From contig CATLFB010000008.1 in the NCBI GenBank assembly GCA_949927415.1, positions 1-34,561 on the forward strand: 34,561 nt of DNA. The letters are read 5' to 3'. Numbering within the stretch: the first letter of the stretch is position 1; the number at the start of each line of letters is the position of its first letter. This document shows positions 1-6,882 of this stretch, piece after piece. Under the pieces are notes generated by a model. The model did not search any database. It was not told where the DNA came from and saw nothing but the letters and a program-made list of their open reading frames with translations. A program made the translations under genes and the position numbers. The DNA comes from an uncultured Candidatus Melainabacteria bacterium. Lineage in GTDB: Bacteria > Cyanobacteriota > Vampirovibrionia > Gastranaerophilales > Gastranaerophilaceae.

Positions 1-72
1 CAGGCGCAATCGCTTGTGAGACAAGGGATTTTACAATATCTCGATGGGCATTATGAATACTTGACACAATAG
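1..72 (+). CDS. C-terminal end of an upstream gene (partial)
   Basis: The first 23 codons of the window read in frame to a TAG at 70-72, ending ...GHYEYLTQ. The gene begins outside the window and I do not recognise the family. The same tail recurs at 601-672, and in frameshifted form at about 1178-1269, each time just ahead of a secreted-protein gene or its remnant. The tail is therefore part of the duplicated unit. It is followed by a strong hairpin plus T-tract at 87-123 that could end its transcript. Confidence 0.5.
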   Translation, partial: QAQSLVRQGILQYLDGHYEYLTQ

Positions 73-86
73 ACTTGATGGTTTAG

Positions 87-123
87 AGTAGAGCAATGAA
101 ATATTTTATTGCTCTACTTTTTT
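87..123 (+). terminator. Terminator-like hairpin over the start of the first secreted gene
   Basis: An 11-bp perfect stem (87-97 with 108-118, arm AGTAGAGCAAT) closes a 10-nt loop and is followed by six T. It fits a rho-independent terminator for the gene ending at 72. The ATG of the next gene (96-98) lies at the top of the stem, so terminator and start site share the same bases. Confidence 0.75.
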
Positions 124-584
124 GTATTATCTGTGGAATGCAGATTGCGTTCGCGGAAACGTTGCCGCCAAAGGGGTATTATGATGTTAAACCAGAAGAG
201 TATCCAGTCTTGTTTGAGTATCTCAACAACCATGCAAACCAACTGTTTGAGGAGTTTAATCCTGGGATTTTAGAAGCATATCATTGGGGACCTTCTGCTT
301 CTTATACTATTTATAAAGATGGGACTATTGAGAAATCCTACTTTACAAGTAGACAAATTGAAAAGGTTGTCAAACAGACCTCGATAGCACCTTTTCCAAA
401 AGAACTCGAGACAGATAGGATTAAAGTAAGTTTAATTTTATTTAAAGATAAAGAATCTCAAATTACTATTGATTTTAACGAAATATTTGGATTGGTTGAA
501 ATAACAATTTATAAAGACCACGATAAAAACCGATGGTTTAAGAAGAAACACTCAATCAATATACCTAAAGCTAAAAAATCATGA
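96..584 (+). CDS. Small secreted protein, possibly TonB-C-like fold (copy 1)
   Basis: 162 aa. Residues 1-20 form a signal peptide with likely cleavage at AFA|E, so the product is probably periplasmic or secreted. The middle (YTIYKDGTIEK ... APFPKEL ... IKVSLILF) resembles the beta-alpha-beta pattern of TonB C-terminal-like domains (DG turn, then PFP, then a final strand). That is a pattern match, not a firm assignment. No clear Shine-Dalgarno sequence precedes the ATG, which sits inside a terminator-like hairpin. The C-terminus is lysine-rich. A diverged paralogue follows at 696-1160. Function unknown. Confidence 0.7.
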   Translation: MKYFIALLFCIICGMQIAFAETLPPKGYYDVKPEEYPVLFEYLNNHANQLFEEFNPGILEAYHWGPSASYTIYKDGTIEKSYFTSRQIEKVVKQTSIAPFPKELETDRIKVSLILFKDKESQITIDFNEIFGLVEITIYKDHDKNRWFKKKHSINIPKAKKS

Positions 585-686
585 CATCATTCCGGAGCAG
601 CAGGCGCAATCGCTTGTGAGACAAGGGATTTTACAATATCTCGATGGGCATTATGAATACTTGACACAATAGACTTGATGGTTTAG

Positions 687-723
687 AGTAGAGCAATGAA
701 ATATTTTATTGCTCTACTTTTTT
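687..723 (+). terminator. Terminator-like hairpin over the start of the second secreted gene
   Basis: Exact copy of the hairpin at 87-123: stem 687-697 with 708-718, then six T. It follows the second copy of the upstream gene tail (stop at 672) and again includes the start codon at 696. Confidence 0.75.
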
Positions 724-1160
724 GTATTATCTGTGGGGTACAGGTTGCACTTGCAGAAACACTGCCGCCAAAGGATTCCTATTTCGCATCAAAAGAAGAA
801 TATCCTGTTTTGCATGAATATCTGAACAATTATGCAGCCTTGCTTTTTGAAAATTTTAACCCGGGAATTTTAGAAGCATATCATTGGGGACCTGCTGCTT
901 CTTATACTATTTATAAAGATGGCACTATTGAGAAATCCTACTTTACAAGTAGACAAATTGAAAAGGTTGTCAAACAGACTCCGATAGCACCTTTTCCAAA
1001 AGAACTGGAAGCAGATAGGATTAAAGTAAGTTTAATTTTATTTAAACAAAAATTTACAGAAATAAAGGTTTACTTTTGGGGCTTAGACCAACTTGCAAAC
1101 ATAACCATATCTAAAGACCATGAAAAAAAGCCGTGGTTCAAAAAGAAAACTAAGAAATAG
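696..1160 (+). CDS. Small secreted protein, possibly TonB-C-like fold (copy 2)
   Basis: 154 aa, paralogue of the gene at 96-584. It shares the start of the signal peptide (cleavage near ALA|E) and the YTIYKDGTIEK ... PFPKELE core. Residues 20-55 and everything after about residue 112 differ, and it ends in a short lysine-rich tail. Because the 5' 136 bp of the unit are identical to copy 1, promoter and start-site control should be the same. Function unknown; a pair of related secreted proteins with variable ends could reflect diversification of a binding surface. Confidence 0.7.
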   Translation: MKYFIALLFCIICGVQVALAETLPPKDSYFASKEEYPVLHEYLNNYAALLFENFNPGILEAYHWGPAASYTIYKDGTIEKSYFTSRQIEKVVKQTPIAPFPKELEADRIKVSLILFKQKFTEIKVYFWGLDQLANITISKDHEKKPWFKKKTKK

Positions 1161-1177
1161 CCGAACGGCTAAAAATT

Positions 1178-1269
1178 CATGATATCATTCCGGAACAACA
1201 GGCGCAATCGCTTGTGAGGCAAGGATTTTACAATATATCGACAGGCATTATGAATACTTGACACAATAA
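1178..1269 (+). pseudogene. Frameshifted third copy of the upstream gene tail
   Basis: The tail (HDIIPEQQAQSLVRQG) is present again, but one G is missing in the run after CAAG. The frame then shifts, and what was ...LQYLDGHYEYLTQ reads out of frame. The following 50 bases resemble the hairpin region but have lost the complementary arms, and no secreted gene follows. Confidence 0.7.
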
Positions 1270-1361
1270 GATTCATAGGATAAAGTAAATCAACAAATTT
1301 CTTCATTGCTCAAATTTTTTGCCAACATTTTCGCAACTTAAAAATTTTTTAAACAAAACTA

Positions 1362-1390
1362 TTGACATTTAAAATTGTTTAGCATAGAAT
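1362..1390 (+). promoter_or_regulatory. Sigma-70-type promoter of tRNA-Glu
   Basis: TTGACA at 1362-1367, a 17-nt spacer and TAGAAT at 1385-1390, about 21 nt before the mature tRNA 5' end. Confidence 0.85.
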
Positions 1391-1411
1391 AAAACTTGTG
1401 AAAGAAATCAA

Positions 1412-1487
1412 GCCCCCATCGTCTAGAGGCCTAGGACAACACCCTTTCACGGTGTAGACAGCGATTCGAATTCGCTTGGGGGTACCA
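1412..1487 (+). tRNA. trnE: tRNA-Glu (anticodon TTC), island attachment gene
   Basis: The full cloverleaf can be drawn. Acceptor GCCCCCA pairs with TGGGGGT (G-T at the first pair), the anticodon stem ACACC/GGTGT encloses CTTTCAC with TTC at 1446-1448, there is a GATTCGAATTC T-arm, and CCA is encoded at 1485-1487. The sequence resembles cyanobacterial and plastid tRNA-Glu. Its 3' half from 1443 is repeated at 17809-17854, so the island integrated into this gene and restored an intact copy. Confidence 0.97.
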
Positions 1488-1488
1488 T
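1443..1488 (+). repeat. attL: tRNA-side direct repeat
   Basis: 46 bp identical to 17809-17854, running from the anticodon-loop edge through the CCA end plus one base. The two sequences differ on both sides of this block, which defines the maximum crossover segment. Confidence 0.95.
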
Positions 1489-1491
1489 ATT

Positions 1492-1518
1492 AAAAGCCAC
1501 TCACAGAGTGGCTTTTTT
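1492..1518 (+). terminator. Terminator of tRNA-Glu supplied by the island
   Basis: AAAAGCCACTC, a 3-nt loop ACA, then GAGTGGCTTTTTT: an 11-bp stem ending in a T-tract, just after the tRNA. Because it lies inside the island, it replaces the original terminator, which is now at 17864-17884. Confidence 0.9.
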
Positions 1519-1557
1519 ATTGTTTGTAATTTATTTGAGTCTTCAAATTTATCCTAT

Positions 1558-1579
1558 TTGGTAACGAACTTGGTAACGA
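1558..1579 (+). promoter_or_regulatory. Candidate integrase arm-type sites (left pair)
   Basis: Two direct copies of TTGGTAACGA at 1558-1567 and 1570-1579, 12 bp apart, about 70 bp inside attL. A matching pair in the same orientation lies at 17676-17696 near the other end. Paired short repeats at both ends are typical of the arm sites bound by the N-terminal domain of lambda-type integrases. Confidence 0.65.
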
Positions 1580-1604
1580 AATTTTAGCTTGAGAAATTTG
1601 GCAA

Positions 1605-2057
1605 CTATATTTCCTTATCAGCTATTCTTTTGGGCATTTTGCTCAGAACAGCTTTTCTGTATTTCTTATAGTCAATATATTCTAATATATCTTTCACATC
1701 ATCTTTATCACAACCCATTTTCAATAGAGTGTTTCTCAATAACTCATCATCTCTTTTGGTTGTAACTTCAGGATTAAATGAAAACTCTAAACCTGTAGCT
1801 TTTCTACCCAATATCTCATTAAACGGAATACCTAAAGCAAGTATCAATCTTATTAATGTTTCAATACGAGGCAGTTTATCCCCATTTTCTAATAATGATA
1901 TTAAAGCAATACTTATATTTGTTTGTTTACTGAGTTCTCTTAAACTGAGTCCTTTTTGCTCACGAACATAATTGAAATATTCTCCATATAATTTGCAAAG
2001 ATTCGTATAAATTTTATCAGCTTCATCTGCAATATTATTTTTCTTCGGTTCGGTCAT
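1605..2057 (-). CDS. HTH (XRE-family) repressor of the island
   Basis: 150 aa from an ATG at 2057, chosen because GGAGGG (complement of 2062-2067) sits about 5 nt upstream. A longer frame to 2207 lacks such a site and runs across the promoter. Residues 28-84 form an XRE/HTH_3 domain (GLSLRELSKQTNISIALISL, ENGDKLPRIETL). The remainder is a short helical tail, too small for a LexA-type autoprotease. It is divergent from xis and int and probably holds the island quiescent by binding the shared intergenic region, perhaps the CAAATATTTG palindrome at 2083-2092 inside its own promoter. Confidence 0.85.
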   Translation of the reverse strand: MTEPKKNNIADEADKIYTNLCKLYGEYFNYVREQKGLSLRELSKQTNISIALISLLENGDKLPRIETLIRLILALGIPFNEILGRKATGLEFSFNPEVTTKRDDELLRNTLLKMGCDKDDVKDILEYIDYKKYRKAVLSKMPKRIADKEI

Positions 2058-2075
2058 AGTTCCCTCCATATTTGC

Positions 2076-2104
2076 ATCATAGCAAATATTTGTTATCCTG
2101 TCAA
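2076..2104 (-). promoter_or_regulatory. Repressor promoter with an internal palindrome
   Basis: On the minus strand: TTGACA (2104-2099), a 17-nt spacer, TATGAT (2081-2076). A perfect 10-bp palindrome CAAATATTTG (2083-2092) lies in the spacer and is a plausible operator for autoregulation. Confidence 0.75.
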
Positions 2105-2128
2105 TATTTCGTAAATGTTTACCAATGC

Positions 2129-2158
2129 TTGACAAGGGTCGAGACCATGGATTAGTAT
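2129..2158 (+). promoter_or_regulatory. Candidate promoter of xis-int
   Basis: TTGACA at 2129-2134, an 18-nt spacer and TAGTAT at 2153-2158. The spacer holds an inverted repeat GGTC-GA-GACC (2137-2146). It is face to face with the repressor genes' promoter, 25 bp away, giving the layout of a lysis-lysogeny type switch. Confidence 0.55.
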
Positions 2159-2210
2159 AAGAATGTAAATAAACTATAAACAGTTTGCAAAATGTAGAAA
2201 GGAGCATTCC

Positions 2211-2393
2211 ATGAACAAAGAAGTTTATTTATGTCTTAAAGAAGTGGCAGACTTCTTGGGTCTCAAATACCACCACACAAGAAATTTGTTATATGCAGAT
2301 TCAGAGCTAAAATGCTATAGCTACGGCAGAATCAAACGATGGGAACTTAATGACATTATTGCCTTTAAAGAAAGACACGCAATCGGAGCATAG
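2211..2393 (+). CDS. xis: Excisionase-like small HTH protein
   Basis: 60 aa with AAAGGAG 6 nt before the ATG. The sequence (YLCLKEVADFLGLKYHHTRNLL, then IKRWELNDIIAF) matches the winged-helix HTH_17/excisionase family: a MerR-like helix-turn-helix followed by a basic wing and an R-W-hydrophobic helix. Such proteins bend attachment-site DNA and push the integrase towards excision. It lies 8 bp before the integrase gene and is surely cotranscribed with it. Confidence 0.8.
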   Translation: MNKEVYLCLKEVADFLGLKYHHTRNLLYADSELKCYSYGRIKRWELNDIIAFKERHAIGA

Positions 2394-2401
2394 GAGCAAT
2401 C

Positions 2402-3526
2402 ATGTCTGTTATAAAGCACTACTTAAATAAAGAAAAGACTAAATATAACTGGCGAGCAGTAGTTTATATTCCAACAGGAGAATATGACAGATTTGGAAAG
2501 CCGATTAAACAGCACAAACATGTCGGATATTATTCGACCAAAAGCGAAGGTGAAGCAGCCATCAGAGAATTCTGGAAAGAATTTGAAGCTGGCACCCTGG
2601 AGTTGAATAAGAATGCAACATTTAATGATGTTATCAAGTATTTCCTTGAATATGCTAAGAATGAAGGTAATTATGCCGAAGGAACTATCTGTAATTATGA
2701 AGGCTACCTTAAAAATCATTTGCAGATGTTCAAATATGTCCCGGTCCAAAACATTACTCCTGCTCTTATTCAAAAATGGAGAAGAGATTTACACACTAAT
2801 AGTGTAAGCGACCATATCTTCAATGGTTGCATAAAATTAGCTAAGGCCGCTTTCAATTATGCTATTGAACTAAAGCAGATTAACACTAATCCATTCAAGA
2901 ATATAACATCTGTAACAATCCAACCAAAACTAAGGAACAGGTTTAGTACAATAGAACTTAAAAGAGTAATTGACACTTGCGAGCAACAATTTCCTGAATA
3001 TTATTGCTTGTTTATTCTTGCAACATTAACTGGAGCAAGATTGGGTGAATACTCAGCAATAAGACCTTGTGATATAAGAGTAGATTCTTCCAAAATTTAT
3101 ATTAATAAGCAGATAACTAGAGGCAAAGAAAAGAATCGCACCAAAAAAGATGCTTCAACAAGAACTGTTGATATATCATCTAAGGTGCTAGAAATTATCC
3201 AATGGCACATAGAAACCTATAACATTGGTAATGCTGATTTAATGTTCAGAGCCGACAAAGGTGGACTTATGTATGCTAAATGGATTGAAAGAAAATTTGA
3301 AAAATTATTAGAAGCCTGTGGATATGACAAGAAGTTCTGTCGTGTACATGACCTAAGAGGACAGTATGTGGACATTCTCCACTTATGTGGAGTCCCAACA
3401 TCATACATATCAAGACAAGTAGGACACAGCAATTCTTATATTACAGAAAGAGCCTACACTCAGATTCTGAAAGAATTATCTACAGAAGCTAATAATTTAA
3501 TGGACGAGAAAATATTTGGAGATTAA
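2402..3526 (+). CDS. int: Tyrosine site-specific integrase
   Basis: 374 aa, normal length for a phage/ICE integrase. An N-terminal arm-binding region (about 1-65) precedes a SAM-like core-binding domain (72-165) and the catalytic domain (180-365). Visible catalytic residues are Arg213 (TGARLGE), His316 and Arg319 (HDLR), His342 (QVGHS) and the nucleophile Tyr352 (AYTQ); a Lys around 236-249 is likely. It would recombine the 46-bp tRNA-Glu site, using the TTGGTAACG repeats as arm sites. Ribosome site AGGAG lies 6 nt upstream. Confidence 0.96.
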   Translation: MSVIKHYLNKEKTKYNWRAVVYIPTGEYDRFGKPIKQHKHVGYYSTKSEGEAAIREFWKEFEAGTLELNKNATFNDVIKYFLEYAKNEGNYAEGTICNYEGYLKNHLQMFKYVPVQNITPALIQKWRRDLHTNSVSDHIFNGCIKLAKAAFNYAIELKQINTNPFKNITSVTIQPKLRNRFSTIELKRVIDTCEQQFPEYYCLFILATLTGARLGEYSAIRPCDIRVDSSKIYINKQITRGKEKNRTKKDASTRTVDISSKVLEIIQWHIETYNIGNADLMFRADKGGLMYAKWIERKFEKLLEACGYDKKFCRVHDLRGQYVDILHLCGVPTSYISRQVGHSNSYITERAYTQILKELSTEANNLMDEKIFGD

Positions 3527-3530
3527 GAAA

Positions 3531-3707
3531 ATGGATTACGAAAGAAATGGCAGACATATATATTTGTTATTGCTCACATATCATTTATTTGAGTACATAG
3601 AAGATGAGGAAGATTATAATGCAGCCCTTGATATGATTGCATATAATTGGTCTAAAATATCAAAAGGAGAAAAGAAAAGACCCCAAGAGCTTCCCGGCAG
3701 GTGCTAA
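3531..3707 (+). CDS. Small acidic hypothetical protein downstream of int
   Basis: 58 aa from ATG 3531, four bases after the integrase stop, with GGAG 9 nt upstream; an earlier ATG at 3516 overlaps int. The body (LFEYIEDEEDYNAALDMIAY) is acidic and helical. The last codons (PQELPGRC) run into a GC-rich structured segment. Not recognised. Position suggests cotranscription with xis and int, perhaps as a regulator or recombination accessory. Confidence 0.5.
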   Translation: MDYERNGRHIYLLLLTYHLFEYIEDEEDYNAALDMIAYNWSKISKGEKKRPQELPGRC

Positions 3708-3749
3708 ATCTGAGGGGATGCCCTCGACCACCGAGGTACGAGGTGGGGT
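3680..3749 (+). other. GC-rich structured segment (RNA or DNA element)
   Basis: In otherwise AT-rich DNA this stretch contains a 5-bp hairpin GAGGG-GATG-CCCTC (3712-3725), a second hairpin CCACC/GGTGG (3728-3732 with 3742-3746) and possible closing pairs ACCCC/GGGGT (3680-3684 with 3745-3749). It overlaps the end of the 58-aa gene and precedes the initiator-like gene. It could be a structured RNA, an origin or an oriT-like site; no known family was recognised. Confidence 0.4.
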
Positions 3750-3794
3750 GCTATTATTTGTTTTTTAAATGTTTCTTATTAAACTCAAATCACG

Positions 3795-3812
3795 ATATGC
3801 TAAAACGCATAT
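3795..3812. promoter_or_regulatory. Inverted repeat upstream of the initiator-like gene
   Basis: Perfect 6-bp arms ATATGC and GCATAT separated by TAAAAC. It lies 100 bp before the gene at 3912 and could be an operator or part of an origin. Confidence 0.35.
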
Positions 3813-3911
3813 GCCTATTGCTTTACAGGAAAATAGTAAACTGAGTATTACTAAAATTTATCTGACCTTCCTTAAATTTATTCTGAGCAACCCAAAGGAA
3901 CAATACTAACT

Positions 3912-5111
3912 ATGTTTAAACCTGAAATCTTACAAAAATTAAAAGAATTAAATATTAACACAATTACAAGCACATTAAAGGAAGCTGAGCACATACACCC
4001 ACTAATAAATTTACCGTTAAATGTGAAGTGTCCTTATTTCTTTGTAACTTTGTATGACAATGAACTGCTCAATCAGCTCATCAGGTCAAAAAATACAGTT
4101 GGTTACCTTACCGTAAACGGTACAACAACCTTAATTTTGTATATCCGTGACCCTGAAGAGCAAAAGAAATTTGCTCCTACAATAAACATAAAATCCGAAG
4201 AAGGTAATTTTATGTTTATAGACAGTTTGGAATTAAAGTATACTGATAAAATTTCAATCTTCCACAAATCCTTCAAGAAGAAGGCAAATGTTGATACCTC
4301 AGCACAAGTGTCAATTCTTGACGAATTTGCTGAACTATCAAAGAAGCCAAACAATTTGTTTTATGCTGATTATGCGAGAAAACACCCTTATTTCTACTTC
4401 TATAAGAAGCCGTTGGAATCAAAAGAAAACAACTTTAAAGATTATAAGTTCTTCAAATTATACTGTACCTTGCTATATATAGCAGAGAAGTCAAATGTTA
4501 TTAAACAGAAAAGGACACAATGCCACATATCCCCTAAGGATTTGATGGCAATAATTCCAAATTGTTTTAAATATCTTCACAAGGAGAATCCTTCAAAAAC
4601 TACAGAAAATAAAGCTAATAAATATTCAAAAGGATACATTACTTTTCTTAAGGCAGCCTTTAAGGCTGGCATAATAGAAAAAGCTAAAATTAAAGATGGT
4701 TACATTTCACTTACCTTTTCAGGCTCCTTTTTGAATGAACTTTGTGAACCACCATATATCAAAATTCCTTTTGGTTTGGTAAATGAAATTTCAACTAATA
4801 ATTATCAATTCATTATGTATTTTATTAGCAGACAATTCAGTAATAATCCCAAGAAACCTTACTTCATCAAGATAAAAATAAAGGAACTATTGAAATTAGG
4901 AAACATAAGCCTCTCTACATCGCAGGCAATGGCAGCAAAAAGGCTCAATACTTATCTATCCATATTAGATATGTATCATGCTATTAACTTGCAAATAACC
5001 TATATCGCAGAAGACATAAGAAAGGACAGACTGCTAAAATTAAGGCTATATCCTTTTAAGCATATCAGTATTGATATTGAAGAGGAAGACGAGGAGGATT
5101 ATGAAGATTAA
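3912..5111 (+). CDS. Hypothetical protein, possible winged-helix replication initiator
   Basis: 399 aa, not firmly recognised. The N-terminal 120 residues are mixed alpha/beta. Residues 140-385 are lysine-rich and contain two helix-rich segments that could be paired winged helices (about 175-275 and 285-375, the latter with KIPFGLVNEI and IKIKELLKLGN), as in RepA/Rep_3-type initiators. The C-terminus is very acidic. AAAGGA lies 12 nt before the ATG. Its place after the integration module, next to inverted repeats, is where integrative elements often keep a replication protein. The role is inference; a transcription regulator is also possible. Confidence 0.5.
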   Translation: MFKPEILQKLKELNINTITSTLKEAEHIHPLINLPLNVKCPYFFVTLYDNELLNQLIRSKNTVGYLTVNGTTTLILYIRDPEEQKKFAPTINIKSEEGNFMFIDSLELKYTDKISIFHKSFKKKANVDTSAQVSILDEFAELSKKPNNLFYADYARKHPYFYFYKKPLESKENNFKDYKFFKLYCTLLYIAEKSNVIKQKRTQCHISPKDLMAIIPNCFKYLHKENPSKTTENKANKYSKGYITFLKAAFKAGIIEKAKIKDGYISLTFSGSFLNELCEPPYIKIPFGLVNEISTNNYQFIMYFISRQFSNNPKKPYFIKIKIKELLKLGNISLSTSQAMAAKRLNTYLSILDMYHAINLQITYIAEDIRKDRLLKLRLYPFKHISIDIEEEDEEDYED

Positions 5112-5139
5112 GAATCCTCTGGTTCAACTCAACTATTTC

Positions 5140-5165
5140 AAAAGCAGCTCTAGGAGCTGCTTTTA
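5140..5165. terminator. Terminator after the initiator-like gene
   Basis: AAAAGCAGCTC-TAG-GAGCTGCTTTTA, an 11-bp perfect stem with A-tract and T-tract on either side. It can work in both directions. Confidence 0.85.
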
Positions 5166-5183
5166 AGGATTATTTGTTATTTC

Positions 5184-5342
5184 ATGATTAAAGTTATACC
5201 TTTCAAACTATCAAAGTGGGTTAAAAGCGGCACCAGTGGCCTCTCCTTGAATGTTTGCTACAAAAGAAATTATAACGGAAGTGTAATTTTGATTAAAAAG
5301 ACTATCAGACAGCTAGAAAATATCAGAATAATAGTGGTTTAG
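5184..5342 (+). CDS. Possible 52-aa basic protein
   Basis: An open frame from ATG 5184 to TAG 5342 encodes a lysine-rich 52-aa peptide (MIKVIPFKLSKWVK...). A weak AGGA lies 15 nt upstream, further than usual. It sits between a terminator and a palindrome in the gap between converging genes. No family recognised; it may be chance. Confidence 0.25.
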   Translation: MIKVIPFKLSKWVKSGTSGLSLNVCYKRNYNGSVILIKKTIRQLENIRIIVV

Positions 5343-5349
5343 GGCAGAT

Positions 5350-5366
5350 GGTGACAATTTGTCACC
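5350..5366. promoter_or_regulatory. 17-nt perfect palindrome
   Basis: GGTGACAA-T-TTGTCACC: 8-bp perfect arms around one base. It lies between the plus-strand initiator-like gene and the 3' end of the minus-strand defence operon. This is the form of a dimeric protein binding site; no run of T follows, so it is unlikely to be a terminator. Confidence 0.45.
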
Positions 5367-5404
5367 AGTTGAAATTATAATTTATACTAAAAATACCACA
5401 AGAA

Positions 5405-5800
5405 TTAAAGTAGCATTAGGTACTCTTCTTTTGGCTTATATATCTCTTTTTGCAGTGCAAAATAAACCTTATATATTGCTTGTATTGCTTTTGACGCTCT
5501 ACTACCTAATGATTTGAAGAATATTTTATAATTTATATCAAGATTTTGACATTCTGGGTGCTTTGCATCTCTTATTTGTCTATCTTTGATTTGACATTCT
5601 CTGAACCTTATTAGAAATTTATATGCTTCTTGTGCATCGTTTGGTATTATACTCATATTTTCTTTCTTTATTGTGGAAGCACAGAGACTATACATAGCAA
5701 TTAGTTTGTCTTTGTAATTTCTTTCATTAATATTTACGGTTTCAACTGCATCTCGAAAAGCTCTAAATATGCATGTGATTTGTTCATGTCTGTTATCCAT
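5405..5800 (-). CDS. 131-aa hypothetical protein paired with the SIR2 gene
   Basis: Last gene of the defence operon. Its ATG is one base beyond the SIR2 stop, and GGGGAG lies 6 nt upstream, so it is cotranscribed. The protein is helical and charged with several cysteines (CIFRAF, SLCAST, ECQIKD, ECQNLD). No motif or membrane segment is seen. As the partner of a SIR2-like protein it could be a regulator, sensor or inhibitor, but nothing in the sequence proves this. Confidence 0.75.
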   Translation of the reverse strand: MDNRHEQITCIFRAFRDAVETVNINERNYKDKLIAMYSLCASTIKKENMSIIPNDAQEAYKFLIRFRECQIKDRQIRDAKHPECQNLDINYKIFFKSLGSRASKAIQAIYKVYFALQKEIYKPKEEYLMLL

Positions 5801-5801
5801 C

Positions 5802-6860
5802 TTAACTCCCCTTTGTTATTTCTTCAACAAATACATTTAATGAGTCATCGCAACAATAATCATAGTTGACTTTGTTTTGACCAAATATGTAATCATACCG
5901 TTCCTTGATACAATTTTTAGCTTCTTTGGTGTTTATGGCAAATATTTTGCGTACCTTGTTATCGTGACTGAAAGCTGAATTAAATAAGAATTTGACAGAT
6001 ATATCAGTAAGAGGAAATGAAAAACCAACAATGTATACTTCATCTGCTTCTACTAGATTTTTATAAGCATCAGCCCAAATACTTTTGATAATATTATGAT
6101 TATAGTAATGTGTTTTATCTAATACTGGGGGAATGATGTATTCAGTTAAGTCCTTTCTTGAAATAGCCTCTTGTCTTTCTTGCTTTAATCTTTTATCTTC
6201 ATCTTCTTTTGAAACAGAAGATTTACAATATATAGGGTCGGATGGATTTGTTGCAGACCATAGCCAATTAATAGAACCGTGTAATTTGTGAATAGTTGGT
6301 AAATCACTTGGAGTTGCATCTCCGTATGTAAAACTACTTAGAGAAGTCTTTGGTAGTCTTGAATTTAAGTCATAAATTACTTGATTATAAAAATATCTGT
6401 ATTCAATATTATTGCTATTAGACTTATTTGATAGAAGGAATTTTTCCAGTAGTGTGTCATAGTTCAATGTTACTATGGGAATTTTGTTGTGCATAATAAA
6501 ACTTGAAAGTTTAGCATATTTAGTAAAATCATATTCACAATCCTTATCAAGTTTGTTAAAGTAATTTGCAATTTTACCAACAAGTTCAAAATACAAAGCC
6601 TTATCCAAGTGTTTCATTTGAGGATTTTGCCAAGGTAAGTCTGATAACAGATATGATAAAAGTTCCTCAATATCAGTCTTGTAATTGGGAGATATTTCAT
6701 CTAAGTGTCTATTAAGAGAACTCTTGCTAAAATTATTTAAAATTTGATTTGTTAGTGTTTTTAATGATGGGTATTTTACATCATTTGTAACACATTTCTC
6801 AGCAAGTGCCATTGAAAACCCAGCACCAAGAAAGAATACTCTATTTACTTTATCATTCAT
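5802..6860 (-). CDS. SIR2-like domain protein (putative antiphage NADase)
   Basis: 352 aa. Hallmarks of the SIR2-like fold are FFLGAGFSMALA (7-20, the NAD-binding GAGxS loop), VTLNYD with Asn133, KLHGSINWLW with His194 (expected catalytic pair) and IVGFSFPLTD (277-286). Zinc-binding cysteines of true deacetylases are absent, as in the NAD-degrading SIR2 proteins of antiphage systems such as Thoeris, DSR, Avs and SIR2-HerA. There is no obvious extra effector or sensor domain. It starts 22 nt after hsdR and overlaps nothing, with AAAGGG upstream. NAD depletion on infection is inferred from family knowledge. Confidence 0.88.
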   Translation of the reverse strand: MNDKVNRVFFLGAGFSMALAEKCVTNDVKYPSLKTLTNQILNNFSKSSLNRHLDEISPNYKTDIEELLSYLLSDLPWQNPQMKHLDKALYFELVGKIANYFNKLDKDCEYDFTKYAKLSSFIMHNKIPIVTLNYDTLLEKFLLSNKSNSNNIEYRYFYNQVIYDLNSRLPKTSLSSFTYGDATPSDLPTIHKLHGSINWLWSATNPSDPIYCKSSVSKEDEDKRLKQERQEAISRKDLTEYIIPPVLDKTHYYNHNIIKSIWADAYKNLVEADEVYIVGFSFPLTDISVKFLFNSAFSHDNKVRKIFAINTKEAKNCIKERYDYIFGQNKVNYDYCCDDSLNVFVEEITKGS

Positions 6861-6882
6861 TCAATAATCCCTTTTATAGAAA

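Larger units (their letters stand above)
1..1269 (+). repeat. Tandem 600-bp duplication with a third decayed unit
   Basis: Units begin at 1, 601 and 1199. Bases 1-136 and 601-736 are identical, covering the upstream gene tail, the hairpin and the signal-peptide codons. The middle of the small gene is also nearly identical between copies, while the segment after the signal peptide and the C-terminal codons differ strongly. This mosaic suggests duplication followed by patchy gene conversion. The third unit keeps only the gene tail and a degenerate hairpin region. Confidence 0.9.

Noticed and set aside
2058-2207. Longer 200-aa version of the island repressor
   Set aside because: The extra 50 codons cross the promoter and operator region and have no ribosome site; ATG 2057 has GGAGGG.
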